64,000 nt of DNA from Euryodendron excelsum. Taxonomy: Eukaryota > Streptophyta > Magnoliopsida > Ericales > Pentaphylacaceae. Shown piece by piece: positions 1 through 13,171 of the stretch; position 1 is the stretch's first letter, and the number at the start of each line of letters is the position of its first letter. Both the position numbers and the translations under genes were made by a program. Below the pieces are notes generated by a model. The model did no database searches, had not been told where the DNA came from, and was given only the letters and a program-made list of their open reading frames with translations. The stretch covers positions 35,855,001 to 35,919,000 of the forward strand of contig CM065378.1 in NCBI GenBank assembly GCA_033060915.1, read 5' to 3'.

Positions 1-1905
1 ATGGAAAAGAAAAACGATTCAGAAAATTAAAAACACCTTACCCAGAAAAATCGAATATGAAACCCAAATCTAAAAGAAGAAAATAAAGAACAAACCATTA
101 ATTGAGAATATAACAGAAACTCATATACAGACTGAAACAATAGGGGAAAAAATAGAGATTGATATGAATAGAAAAGGCTTACATTTTATCAGCTTCCCAG
201 TTGGTCTGTGACATGTTGTTCAATCTAATACCTCAAACCAAAGTAAATAATACGATAATGTCAGATTCTAATCCAATGGTTCCATCTTCTTCTGCTCTCT
301 TAACCTCTGAAGATGAAGATTTAACATACCCAGAAGTAGAAAAAAGAACAGATTTTTGTTACTATAAATGAAAGATCCTCCAACCAACTACAGGCAAACA
401 GATACAGGAATGAAGATACAGTATGGAAAGAGAAAGAGGGTAGAGGGAGAAATCTTATTTGAGGGAATAGAAGTTATAGAACCAAAAGCTGAAATACTGG
501 CAAATGGTAATACAGGAACAGTATATATACAGGTATACTATATCATATCATTATATAGTTATATAATATTTGAATAAACAAACGAAGAGAAGTTGGATGG
601 AGATACCTACAGACCCAGAAAAACTTTCTTTTGCTTGTAAGCTTTTTATAATTTGATTGTAAATTTTTTCAGTTTTTTAGAGACTGAAAAAGAAATGTTG
701 ATTGCTTTGGTGGATTGGGAGTTGCTGTTGCAGATATCATTATGGCTTTGTGGATGAATTTACCATTAAAGCCCTTGGTCTTGGTCAAATTTTCAGTCTA
801 AGACCAAGTCTTTGTGCACACATATCCTGAAATGACTAAATTGTCAATTAAACTAGATAATTTACCCTGGTTCTGGTTTAGAGTGTGCAAAGTTAGTGTA
901 AAGTTTGGGGGAATTTTGACCTTTTGGTCATCTTTGCAATTGTAGGAATTTTCAAAATGGCCCTTGTAGTTTGGTTTATTTATGGACGAGCCCATGATTT
1001 TGAAAATTTTTATGCTTCTTCTGTAATTGCTAGATGCTTTTAGTTGTCATTCTTAAGCCTTTTCCATCCTGACCGGTCCTGGTGGGCAGCCTACCTTATG
1101 AAATGACCTTTCTGACCTTAATGGTCAAAAACGTCACACGAAGTTTACCTTCGGACTTTGGGGTTTTTTGAATGAGTTTTTGTCATTAGTCAATTAGGCA
1201 AGACTAGAACAACCGCCCATTAAAGGTCTTTTGCATTAGCTGTTTTACCCATTTTTTACTTGAGACTTTTTTTACTATCTAAAACTCATCTGAATATACT
1301 TTTTTTTTTTTTTTTATCTATTTTGACTTATAATTTTTTTACTCAGCTTATAGAGAATCTTCACAAATTTTAATAACTCTTCATTTATTGCTATATGTAT
1401 GACAAGTTTTAATTCATGTGCTCAAACTATTGATTCGAGGTGTATTTGTGTATTGCAAATGCAATTTTTTTTTCTTTGATCAACTAATTTCACCGACAAA
1501 TGAACTCATATCATGAAAACTACTTATTCAAATTTATAGTTAAGCCTCAACTTGAGTTAATATATTAAGGCTGAGCATGTGGCTTAAAACATATGTCACA
1601 TAAATTAAAAGAAAGTCCTATAGATCAATTCTGATGATACCCTTGAAATATACTTTATTATTAAGCTGTTTAATTTGGTGTTATCTCGTGTCCCATCATT
1701 TGAGGGTTCAATATTGGAATGAGGTTCGAAGAGATATAGAAAACTTAATTTCGAAGAATCCAAAAAAAAATAATAATAATAGATATAGAAACCCATGCCC
1801 CAATTGTTTGCGGGATAAAAAAATGAAGAATAAGTAATATTGTGGGATTAGAAAAATAGTGATGAGTGATAAATAATACCTAATGTGATGGAAGACTACT
1901 CATAT
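1..1905. other. AT-rich intergenic stretch, no gene recognised
   Basis: The only open frames are under about 70 codons, with no recognisable domain. There is a poly-T run near 1302-1315. The part around 780-1180 is less AT-rich than the rest and could be an old repeat, but no termini or target duplication are visible. Nothing here can be called a gene. Confidence 0.6.
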
Positions 1906-2199
1906 TATGTTTGGTTAGGATGAAATTATGATAGGAATAAGAAATATTATTTCATCAAAATATCATATTAAAAATAAAAAAATTAATAGAAAAATTAATT
2001 TTAAATTATATTATAGCTATTTAATATTATATTAACTTATTATAATAATAAAATAAATGTAAAAATATCATTTTAGAATTTATCTTAAGGGGGGATAAAT
2101 AATACCACTTCTACCATGGTATTACTTATCCCCTATTATGGAGAATTAATAGTCCGGAAGAATGACTTATTCCATATAACTTTTTCTTTGCCAAACATA
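1906..2199. mobile_element. MITE-like element with inverted TATGTTTGG termini and internal hairpin
   Basis: The ends read TATGTTTGG (1906-1914) and CCAAACATA (2191-2199), a 9-bp inverted repeat about 294 bp apart around AT-rich sequence. Inside is a hairpin: 17-nt arms at 2091-2107 and 2117-2133 match at 16 of 17 positions around a 9-nt loop. No coding capacity and no clear target-site duplication are visible, so the superfamily is open. Confidence 0.45.
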
Positions 2200-3226
2200 A
2201 ATTTTATAGGACCCACAAAATAGCTAATTCAATATCCCACTTTTATCTCTCAATCAAACGTAGTGACTACAAATAATTCATAAAATGGAATAGAGACTAC
2301 AAATCATAAAAATGGAAGGCACTATAATTATTTCTCAGTTAGACTTATACTTTTGGTGGATGCCTATGTTTATATTGTGTTGACATCAAGTTGACAAGGT
2401 TCCCTTTAAACATGTGTTTTACAAGTTGGTTGTTAAGAGTAAAGATTTGTTTGTCCCGATTAGCTTAAAAGGATAGGAAAAGATGACCAGCATGGCAAAG
2501 TCCTCCTTGGTTGGAGACCACATGAGCTCATATTCTCTATTGGTTGTGAGAGGGGGGTGAGATCTCCCATCTAACTGGGTCCAAAGATTTATATTCCTAG
2601 CAACAACGGGGTCTAAGAAATTCAGAGCGAGTACACAATGCATCTAATCGAGGCTTGACAAACTTTTATTTATCTCTTTCTTCAATTTTGCCACCAATTT
2701 TGTTTGAAGATGTCCAAATGAGCTTTTTGTATAAGTCCTGTTCAGCAAACTATCTCCAATTTCAAAAATCTTGCTCTTAGTTTGGGATTTTTGAGTTTCT
2801 CATTTTAGTTAAAAACAAATTCGAACATGGAAAGATGTTGAAAAAAGTATAAAGATGTCAAAAGCATTGCATTGAATTGATTTGTACTGGAATGACTCCA
2901 ACTACCAAATCATATACCATCATGTTGAACGCCTAGGTGGTCATAGGCCACTTGTTTTTTCCTCGTTCAATTGGCAAAATACTCCTATAGGGTACAAAGC
3001 CATGGCCCCATTTTCATTATTGCCTTCCACCATTGCATGAAAAAGCCATAAGCCCCATAACGTAATATTAATTCTTTTCAATATGCTCTTAACTCATTTC
3101 ACAAAACCTCTTTTTTTTAATTTATCTTTATTGCAATTTGGGTATCATGAATTCAGAACACGAAAGAAATCTTTCTTTATGTATACATAAGATTGTGTAC
3201 ATATGACCTTTTTTAGATTGCGTTGT
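2200..3226. other. Intergenic, nothing recognised
   Basis: Reading frames are short and lack domains. No repeat structure stands out. Confidence 0.6.
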
Positions 3227-3518
3227 AATGAGAGCAATGTTTTAAAAATCATACCAAAATGGTTGATTCAATCAGTTGAATAGTCGATCGATTAAAAAAC
3301 GGTTCGGTCAGTCCTCTAAACTCGTTTCGATCAAAACTTGATCAAACCTAGCAAGAATCACAGTTGAACCGCGACCCAATCGATTAAACTAATTATTGGA
3401 CCATCCAATTCACTATTTTAAGGCAAAATTTTAGGTTTTAATTTCAAAATTTTAGATTTTAAATATCAAAACTAAGGTAGAAAAATAAGACACCTTTTAT
3501 TACTATTAATAAATAAAC

Positions 3519-3553
<35 letters not shown>

Positions 3554-3634
3554 GTTGATCCGACAATTGAATTAGTGACCTGATCTCTTTTCATGGTTGT
3601 TCAATGGTCCAGTTTTTAAAACATTGAATGAGAG
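3227..3634. mobile_element. Non-autonomous hAT-type MITE with 8-bp target-site duplication
   Basis: AATGAGAG occurs at 3227-3234 and again at 3627-3634, directly flanking a 392-bp element (3235-3626). The element ends in a perfect 14-bp inverted repeat, CAATGTTTTAAAAA on the left and its complement on the right. An 8-bp target duplication with short terminal inverted repeats is typical of the hAT superfamily. There is no transposase reading frame, so it would need a transposase supplied in trans. The internal sequence is AT-rich, with several TTTAAAA-like words. Confidence 0.85.
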
Positions 3635-4145
3635 TCTGGTGTAGTAGATTAGACAATTAGAAGAACTTTTCCTAGTAAAGATATGGGAATTTCCATGGCT
3701 GATGTAATTTCTGTGTGATATTGAACTCATACAACATCCAACCTGCACTTTATAAATTCTAGACATCCAATGAGCATTATTCTTCTCTTCTGGATTCATA
3801 ACTAGTTTCTTAGAGAATCAATTTATTCTATCTTTTGCAAGGATACGATCGTTTTGATGGAGAACCACATTACAAAAAAAAGTATAAAAAAATTGTTGTA
3901 AACAGCCCATTCATCATGAAGATTATAAAATTTCTAAAATTTCCATGAACAATTAAATGAGCTGAATGGTTTTTTGGGTGTGAAAGTGTGGCTCCTAACT
4001 CTGCACATAAAAGGAAAAATTAACTAAAAAATTAAATAGCAGAAAACTTCAACAAATTTTCATTTGACATCAAGGATCCTTCCTTTTTTTTATTTATTTA
4101 AATTCAAATTTCAAATTTGTTGTTATTTTCCAACATATATGTAAG
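3635..4145. other. Intergenic, nothing recognised
   Basis: AT-rich sequence without a supported gene, repeat or regulatory site. Confidence 0.5.
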
Positions 4146-4412
4146 GTCCATTTGATAATACTGTCAGTTTTCATTTTTTGCAGTGTGCTTTTGCTATGTG
4201 TTTTTTATGGTTTGATGATAGGTATTTGTAGATTACTGCTGTGCTAACAGTACTAGACCAATGTTTTGAAAGCAAAGAATACACCTATTTTATTGGTTTT
4301 TTTTATTTTTTTCTAAATTTTGTAAATAACTAAAACAAAAAAACATAAAACAAACACTGTTTTTTTGTTTTTTTTTAAAAAAAAAAACAAAAAAACATTT
4401 ATCAAACAGACT
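4146..4412. mobile_element. Candidate MITE with inverted GTCNNTTTGATAA termini
   Basis: The left end reads GTCCATTTGATAA. The complement of the right end (about 4400-4412) reads AGTCTGTTTGATAA. The interior is rich in A and T runs. Such ends are common on short plant hAT-like elements. No target duplication could be identified. Confidence 0.45.
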
Positions 4413-7299
4413 CTATATTTTTTATGAAGCCATTGTTGTCTACTTTGCATAACCAAAATAAGAAAAACTCTTAGGTAGTTCAAATTAAAAAATGCAAGGA
4501 TGAATATTTTTTTTCTTTATTATTATTATTATTATTTTTGGTTGGGGATAGGCAACTTTTTTCTTTGAGACTAACTTGTACTGTGTCTTTGTAGGTTGAT
4601 CAAGACTTCCTCAATGCTACATTTATTTTGATTGTGGTGATTGACATTTGACATTCTAGTTATAGTTTTCCAAACGAAGCTACTTTCATCAAATCAATAT
4701 CAATCGTTGTTAATGCAGACGATCATTTGACTATTAGAGTTCTATTGGTTAAAAAAGTACCACTTGATTAAAGCTTTATCTCATCGGGGACGCTAATGAT
4801 GGCATCTCTAGATTACATTGAGAAGTACTCAATCTTCTACTTCTCATAATCAATAGGTGCATTTAATTTTTAATATGCTAATGGTAGTTCTTTGAAATTG
4901 CAAAGAAAGAATGATGATGACCAAACGAGTCAACTCGGTTTCTTGAATTGTCAAGGGTAGTTTGGGTTTTTTGCCCAAACCTAACGCCAGGAAAAGTTTT
5001 ATGTCAAATCCAGAAACTTCTTTGGACCAATGTGTAACACGCCTACTCGGCTTTCTTGGGATTTGAATCTACGGCCAGTGAAAGGACCATAATACCCTCA
5101 ACTTTCTACTCGTTTTCCATGAGATGCTCTGACACTAGAGATAATTAGTTGCTATAAATAGGGGCATTTGGCAGGCATGAATAGGATTGCTGATCTGTGT
5201 TCTGGGCCTTAAAACTTGAATGGGCCCGTTCAAGTTTGAGGCCCAATTGAGTGATCGGAGAATAGGTTTAGTTATACGTACGTGAATATTATTCGGCCCA
5301 TGAGAGGCCTGTTCACCTAAGCAAATCAACTGTCAGCACTAAGTTGGCCCAATACAGCCCTGTCGGCTATGATTTTCCTTTGGATGATGTACAATTTGAG
5401 TTTTTGCTTGGGCTGGGCTTATTCAACATTTTTGGCCCATACCTAATCGGCATTCAAGGGCATAATAGTAATAAGGCCAAGCAACTTCATCATGCATCAT
5501 GACATCTAGTTCATGGATTCATGTCATTGAATTTGGAAGGTAGCACCCTTGCTTTCCACGATTTTTACCTTTCCTTTTTGTGATGGGTCCCACTGTAAAT
5601 CTTAAATACAAGCAGAAATAATTAATACTATCGTACCAATAAATATTAGTCAATTAAAGTGACGACATATGTTTTTATTTTTCTTTTCTTGACCTTCATG
5701 GATTCAGGTATGAGTGATTATCAAATTTCAGGGTCCATACGTCGTTTAATTGAACGAGCCCAACAATGCTTTAAGGCAATGTTCTTTATCTTGGGTGAGG
5801 TTCACCGATCTCCCAACCTGACCCAAAAAGAAAGAACAGGCGAAAAGACTAGCCCACAAATGTCCCATTTAGCAAGTCCGAATTCTAAAAACTTTCAGTA
5901 TTGAATTAGCCAGCAGTGACGAAATTATGAATTCAAGTATCCGGAATAGGCAAAGATAAATTTACTTCCTGAGACTAAGATTTGAAATTGCATTTGGTTG
6001 TGCGTATCCGTATTCAATGATAAATATTTTCGACAACTAAGATCCTTTTTAAGGACATTGGGTTTTTAAGAGAGAGAGAGAGGGAGAGAGAGAGAGGGAG
6101 AGGTCAATGAAGGGGTAAATGGAGGACATAAAACTCGAAAACTAATTGGGAAATTGGGCTCCTTTGTGTTCATTAGCTCAATATATCATTTACTTCTAAT
6201 TTATTTATAGTTATTCTGTTAAGAATGTCTAGATTAGCTTACGTTCACCTTGACTAATTTTTTTTTTAGTCTAGACAAATACAAATCATCCATGTCAAGA
6301 TTAGAAAATTCATAAAAAATAAATCTCTGGGGTTAAAAGGTTGTTAAGTTTCAATTCAAAACGTCTAAATTTACAACTTATCTTTATCTTCACTGAGCCA
6401 TCCTTGGAGTTTGCTGGAAGCATTTTGGTTAAATCGATCCAAATCACTGTTAGGGGCACATCACTCTCACATATGAACTTTTTCCTTTTTAATAACGCTT
6501 TACAAATAGAATTTTTATATAGATTCTTTTTTAATCGTCTTATACTCATGAATCATAAAGAATTTACTTTCGTAATGGAGTTGTTCATCCACTTATGGGT
6601 TGATTAAGTTGCTGAATAACTTTTCATTCACTGCTTGTCGAATTAAATCTACAGAAAGCAACGATACAGAGGGTACAACTGATCAATCGCTGTGGGAACT
6701 TCTGAATCCGCATGCATGGCTTGCTCACGGTCAATGCACGTGAATGTAAGCACTTCTTCAATATATATATATATATATATATTTTTTTTTTCAGAAATTA
6801 TACTCCTTTTTTGTATCCTTTTATGCATATCATGATGCACGAATACTGCAAAACTGATTTGTACACCACTGTATCAATTCAACCATATCATGATTTGGGG
6901 AGGGATACACACCCTAGCCATTAGAACATCAACACAATCCCCCGAGAGAGAGAGAGAGAGAGAGAGTTGTAAGGAAGTTCTCAAGGAAATGCCGAAGAAA
7001 AGTTTACATACAAGTCAAGCAATACGCAACCTTCGTTTGAAACTGATGTTTTCAAATGAGTCTGATGTGTAAGCTTGATCCAAATTGCAATGTTTGGGAG
7101 GAAGGAAAGCCAGGGTAAAAGGTATTTCACTTCCCATGGTACAGTCAAGATGCAGCTTCAAAAGCGACATTCCATTGAGACGTAGAAGTGGACCCAAAGC
7201 CAAGGGAAATTAACCCCTAGCTACAGTGCAGTAGAGAAGAGAGAATTCTGCGACAGGAAATGCGATATACTCAGGAAACGTATACAGAAAAATTCGTAC
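4413..7299. other. Intergenic with microsatellites
   Basis: No gene is recognised. Noted items: a TTATTA run near 4517-4535; a less AT-rich island at about 4960-5560 with a TATA-like word (separate entry); a GA-rich tract at 6071-6103; a TA dinucleotide run at about 6762-6781; and a GA run at about 6945-6966. ORFs over the microsatellites are low-complexity artefacts. Confidence 0.55.
5152..5160 (+). promoter_or_regulatory. Isolated TATA-box-like word, role unknown
   Basis: CTATAAATA followed by GGGGC sits in a less AT-rich island (about 4960-5560) with many GGCCC words. It resembles a core promoter, possibly inside a worn LTR, but no downstream gene or LTR boundary could be identified. Confidence 0.2.
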
Positions 7300-7745
7300 G
7301 GAATTCTTATACAAAATAATTTAGTTGAATGACAATTTTTCACTTTAAAATAACACATCATTATAATGATTTGTAATTTTACAAAAAGTAAGGGTAATAT
7401 TATATAAATAGAAAATTTGTACAGAATTTATCACTAAAATAATGTGATTGAATGAGAGTAATTTATTTAAAAACATAACACTCATCTTAGTCACTCTTAT
7501 TTACAAAAATGCTACTGTCACATTATTCTAATGGAATTTTTTATAAATTTTTTTGAAAGAATAATATTTTTTAAAAAATAATACTGTACAAATAAAAAAT
7601 TTATATAAAATTTTTATACAGACTGATGTGTATAAATGAGATATTTTCATTTCAAAATAAAATACCTATCATAATAACTTTTAATTATAAAATTATCATT
7701 ATTATATTATTCTGATGCAATATTTTGTATAAAAAACTATAAAAA
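7300..7745. mobile_element. Cluster of related palindromic MITEs
   Basis: Two adjacent AT-rich units of about 170 bp (about 7394-7570 and 7578-7745) each begin with AATA-type words, a stretch like ACAAATAnAAAATTTATA, and end in the imperfect complement. A partial third unit precedes them (about 7300-7390). The same family is found at about 45855-46025 and 53955-54128. The arms are imperfect over about 50-60 bp. No coding capacity. Confidence 0.55.
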
Positions 7746-8312
7746 TAGTCATTTTTTATTATTTACAAAAGATACTATTCCTACTTTACTTTTATAAATT
7801 TTAAAAAAGAATATCATTTTGCTTATACTACTATATCTCTAATTAGATCATTCATATAAGAACAGCCCCATCCACAAAACTCCAAATTTCAGAACTCCAA
7901 ACAATGAGTCGAAGTTCACAGGAAACATCGATCCGTCATCCTCTGCATGTATGCATGGCAATGGCCTGCATGCATTGCAATGTTTTTGATCACTACATTT
8001 GCATGCCATGTCATGCCAATCTACTTCCATCTAGATACGTCCCTGCAATTCTCTAAGGATTAAACCGCCAACCCCACACTCTCCTCACCAGTCGTGTACA
8101 TCACGAGCCCATGCAAGCCAAACAAATGGACAAAATGACCCATACCGTAACCCAATTCACCCATTTGTGAAAATATGTATACTTTTGTCACATTGTGAAT
8201 TCAATTCTGGGTCCGTGTGAGCTCCACTGAGATTGAGAGAGAGTGAGAGACGAGGGGGAGGTCAGGTGTTGCATGCTAGTAGGTGTGAAATGAATCTATC
8301 AGCAAGAGATCT

Positions 8313-8343
<31 letters not shown>

Positions 8344-9120
8344 CAGAGAGGGGTTCACAAACCATGCAATCTGCCTTCTGAGTCTGTCTGCAAAATGGTC
8401 AGTGTCTCAGTAGGGGATGGAATAGACTCAATAGAGGGAGTAAGTGACGTAGTTTCACCGTAACGCGTGCTTGGAAGCGTGTGATGAGGATTTCATATTC
8501 AATGCAATCCTCTTTAACTCCACCTTTGGATTTTTCCTTCCTCTCCTTCCCCTCAATATATATTGTCTTATGGCGGGAGGTAGAGTGATATACATATATG
8601 CATGTATATCAATATCAATATCAATGTATGTACAGAGAGAGACAGTGATACACAGAGGGAGAATGTGGACAGTCTGATGATTGCATCAGCAATAAGCAGC
8701 TGTCAATCCCTTCTCAGATCTCGTACAATCGACGGCAGAGCCCCATCATTGTCTCAATAATCAGCGTGCGTGAGAGAGAGAGAGAGACAGTACAATGAGC
8801 TGCTAAGACTACTATACAAAAGATTCAAAGACCGGAGGGCCGGAGCTCAGTGATGACGTTGCTCATGACTGGGTGGGTTTAGACTACCAGCTATCAAAGA
8901 TTCTTGCCACGTACCTTGCGTGGCAGGTGCCAATGAACATAGTGCCAACTTGATCAATCCACGTGTCAATATCTCATTTGGAACACCATAATAAGAACTG
9001 CACAAGGTGGCATGGAAACCCACAGATGCCGGTGTTCAAACCTGGGAACGTTTGGATGCAACATCAAGTCTCCTGGTCTAAAATTCCTAGGCTGGTGCAG
9101 GGATAGAATTCTTTGATCCT
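7746..9120. other. Intergenic, moderately GC, with GA microsatellites and CATGCA words
   Basis: No gene is recognised. The stretch holds GA runs near 8311-8333 and 8770-8790. TGCATG/CATGCA words are dense at about 7942-8015, including one perfect TGCATGCA. Short ORFs over the GA tracts are low-complexity. The region could be regulatory, but nothing ties it to a particular gene. Confidence 0.45.
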
Positions 9121-9519
9121 CTTCTAACATGAATGCACACATATTTCTTTGCAGTTTTTTTGTTTTTTGCGGGGTGGGGGGTGGGGGAGATTAATTTGAA
9201 TAATTTGTTTGTTTGCTTTTTCTTATGAGAGTTAATTTGAACTTGATTACTCCTATACAGTTTTTTAAATACCAAAAAAAGATAAGTCTTGCTAATATGT
9301 GTACTTAGGATACATTTTAAATTTATTTTACCTATTTGTATAAAATATTAAAAATTAAAAAAATATAATTTTTAATACTAAAAATATAATTTTTAACTCA
9401 TTGTAAAACCAAACAAAGTAAAATTAAAAAAAATACCCCTATGCAGACTCCGATTTCTGCAGCAACTGCCAGGGACTCTGCCTTACATAATTATATAATT
9501 GTACACATTTTTAGCAACA

Positions 9520-9551
<32 letters not shown>

Positions 9552-12500
9552 GTTCACAGCTCATGCATTTTAGAATTAATATAAGTTGTGTGTGTGCGTA
9601 CACATATAACTGTTGTAAGTCCATTTTCGTAGCTTAAGATGACGGAAAATGAGGTGATATCGTGTACCGCAATTCAAGTAGTTCAACAAGGATTGCGCTC
9701 CGCTTGACTTTAGCTCATTAAGAGTGTAATAATTTCAACGTATCATAGGGGAAGAAGAGTCAAATTGCTTCCAAGTGTTGTTGAAAGCTTTTTCTGCATC
9801 GAATCTTCGGACCACGTGGGGAGTGGAAGAGTGAGAACATTTGTCACCTTAAAGTATGGATTGTTCAGTTTTTAAAAAAATGAAGTCTATACATTTGACG
9901 TTTTGTATGCATTATTCTGTTTTAAAAAAAAAAAAACATAAGTGACGTTTTGTACCGTTAGAGAAGAAGATAATTTCTCTGACTTCGTTTAGAATTTAAA
10001 CTTTTAGTTAAAAAAGTAAAAAAAAAAATACTTAATATCTTTTTTTTTCTTCACATTTTTTTCTCACTAAAAATTTAAATTTCAAGCAAAACCTTAATGT
10101 TTACCAATTTTTTAAATAGTTCTCTTTTTTGATGAGATCATCGAAATTCAAGGTTGAAATCCAACTAATCCCTCAATGTTTTATTGTTTCCTCTACTATT
10201 GATTCATTTCACCCTACGAGTAGTGAAAGATAGTTAATTACAATCATTTTGAAAAGTCCATATTACCCGGTCACAAAATCAAACATGGTGAAGCTAGCTT
10301 TAATGAGAGTAGGAATATCTTTCAAAAGAGTGTATGGTACTATAACGTCTAGCAAAAGTAAACTCCTTTGAATAAGTTTATTTATCAGCTTATTCAACTA
10401 ACTTATTTTTTTATTCTTATTTATTTTGCATCAAAATTTTTTTTAATCTTTTTACGAATTTTTATGCTATGATTTCTTGACTTTTTTTTTTTTACTGAAA
10501 CAAAAAAATAGTTAATAAAAAGTCAGCTATTTTAAAAATCCAACTTTAAGCCAATCCAAATTGTGCGGAAATTTTTTTTACACAAGTTGTGAGTTGTTAA
10601 TCTGGGACTAGAGTGTTAGGAAGCTCTGTTATACTTACAAAATCATCAAAAGTGAGCATTAGTAGACTGCGGTTGCACGGTTGGAGGCACTCCAAAATTT
10701 AAGTTTGCAAATGAAGAGAATATAGAAATGAAATGGACTATATGCCAATAAGTGAGCATCTACCACTTCTTTAGTATCCCCTTATTTATTCATAGTGTTT
10801 CTCTTGTCTTTTTAGTTCTGGCCCGGTTAATCAAACTTGCCCCGTACTTTAGGTGGTCATGAGTCATCTTCCTGTGAGGGGAAACGTGCTTCCTGGCTTT
10901 GAAAGTCTCCAATCTTTTGGTAGTTAAGGTAAAGTGAGACAAAATCTTTTGGTAGTTAAGGGAAAGTGAGACAATTTCTTGATTAATTGGTTTGATCCAA
11001 TTAACATAGTACTGAGTTGGTGTCTCTTCTGTCATGTTACATTCTTATGAAAAATGCATTCCTCACAGATGATAAGCATTATTTTTAAAATTACTTTTGC
11101 TCACTATTGTGACCTTTTAGATTGATTAGCCAATAAAATCTTTAGGGAAGCCACACACCTATTCTCGTATGGTCCCCTTGGTTTAATGAGAGTACAATAA
11201 TGTAGTAATATTCTCATATTGGTCCCCTTGGCTTAGTGAGAAAGTACAATAATTAATAATATGTATGTAAGTGCACAATGCAACAGTACTTAGTGATTGA
11301 TTGATATTTATGTTAAGTTGTTAAGTATAAAGTCTCAAATTTAATTTTTTTTTACATTTTTTTATCATCAATCAATTATCACTAATACAATACATATAAT
11401 TTATATAATTTGTATAGAGTTTAACCTTGCACGGGCTCGTAAGCATAGTGTTTGAAGGCCAAAAAAAAAAATACAAATAAATAAATGTTACATATATGAG
11501 TTTATGTGTCTTTATAACTGAATTAACTGTTATTTAAATAATGAAAGCTACCGCACGTGTGTGAATTCCAAAAGTAGCCAAGTGAGAGCCGGGCCACAGT
11601 AACCCAACCGTACCTTACTTGGGCAAAGCCAATGATAGTAAGTAGCTTTATGGAGTGGGGGTATTAGAACTACACACTCTCTCTCCAAAAGTAGCTTAGC
11701 TTCGTTGGCATGATGCAGGCATGATGCAGGTTGGAAAAGTGGCGTCAAGCTATTCTCAGCATGGGAAATCATGATCTAATGTGTGGAAATCTTCTTGGTT
11801 GACCTGGGTCACATCGGAATAAATTTTGAGGTAAAATAGTCATTTTAATATTTCTCATTTCGAAGAAGTATATAATAAAGTCATGAACTCAACCCGTAAG
11901 GTTTTGCTGAGAACTCAAATTTTTGATAAAAAAATATATAAAGAAAAAATAATAAAAATAAAAATATTTTTATTTATATATTTTTTGTTACTAAAATTTA
12001 AATCCTAAACGAAATATTAAAAAATTTGAGGAAAGAAAAAAAGGAAAAATAGAAAGTAAGTGAGATAAATTCAGGAGAAAATGAAAGGCAAATAATTGAT
12101 TTTAAAAAATTAAGGGAAAAGGAAATAATATGGTAACTATTATTTTGAAAAGAGGAAAGAAAATAAAGTTAACTTTTCCTTATTTTTTCTTAATTTTTTT
12201 TATTTTTCCTCCCAAACTAAAAACCAAATAGACATTCATTTTCCTTTTCTGTCTGTTTCTTTTCTTAATTTCCAATTAAATAGATGGGCTAAACAGACGG
12301 TACAGTGCTGAATATATGGTTTTGAACTTGCCTAGAATGATAACTTAGAAAATGCAACAGTATGAGATAAGGGGTGTATGATCAGTGACATTAATGTGTG
12401 TATGAATCCCGATCTATTGAGGGAAAAAGAAAAAGAATAAAATATAAATTACTCATTTTATTTGATTATAAAAGAAAGTGTGAGTGGAAGAAAATAAAAT

Positions 12501-12890
12501 AAAAGTGAACGAGAAAATCATGTTGTCTCTTTTTCCTTTGCCTTCATTTATGAACCATTTACCTTTGTTTATGAAGGATGCTTATTCATTTTTTTCTTAC
12601 TTTCTCAATCTAACCATTCCTTTTACCTATGTTTCTGATAAATGCCTACACATTTTTTCTTATTTTCTCAATCTAACTAAACAAAAGCATAAAATTAAAA
12701 ATATAATTTCTATTACCATTTCATTCCCTCCATAAATCTAGAACCAAACACAGCATATGGGGATTAAATTTTTTGAAGTTATGAATCTTATGATCAGTGA
12801 CATTAAAGCAAGTTGAAGAGCTTATATAAAGTGTAAACAGAGGTGCATGACATCATGAAAGTGAAACACTAGAGCTGACATTCTGTTTAA
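9121..12890. other. AT-rich intergenic with small tandem duplications
   Basis: No gene is recognised. Visible structure: a GA run at about 9533-9551; a 32-bp direct duplication around 10912-10976; a roughly 50-bp diverged duplication around 11161-11260, each copy containing GGTCCCCTTGG; and a 12-bp doublet (GGCATGATGCAG) near 11708-11731. The pieces near 10370-10560 and 12480-12735 resemble short MITE-like AT-rich palindromes without defined ends. Confidence 0.5.
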
Positions 12891-12976
12891 GAATTGTATA
12901 ATACAAAGCTAAGAGGCATACATCATAAGAGAAAGATAAGCAGAACCCATGCAAAATTGGTTGATTTACAACTGAG

Positions 12977-12981
<5 letters not shown>

Positions 12982-13016
<35 letters not shown>

Positions 13017-13036
13017 AAAAAAAAAAAAAAAAAAAA
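12982..13036. repeat. Long homopolymer tract, A33-GG-A20
   Basis: Thirty-three A residues, GG, then twenty A. It lies about 135-190 nt beyond the YUC4 stop codon, so it is a poly-T tract in the gene's sense orientation and probably falls in the 3' untranslated region. Tract length is unreliable in most sequencing data. Confidence 0.85.
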
Positions 13037-13171
13037 GAAAGAACAAAGAGAAAAAAATCAAAATAGATAGGTTCTGCTTGGTGAAGAATAAAGACCCCAT
13101 ATACTCCCCTCTGAAAATAACCCAACATATCCATTTTTTTTTCTTCTGTTATTCCAATAATTTTCTCAGGG

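Noticed and set aside
8233..8463. 76-codon ORF rich in Arg and Glu
   Set aside because: Much of it is a translated GA microsatellite.
12484..12735. 83-codon ORF with repeated FSYFLNLT words
   Set aside because: It reflects a short internal duplication of AT-rich DNA and has no family resemblance.
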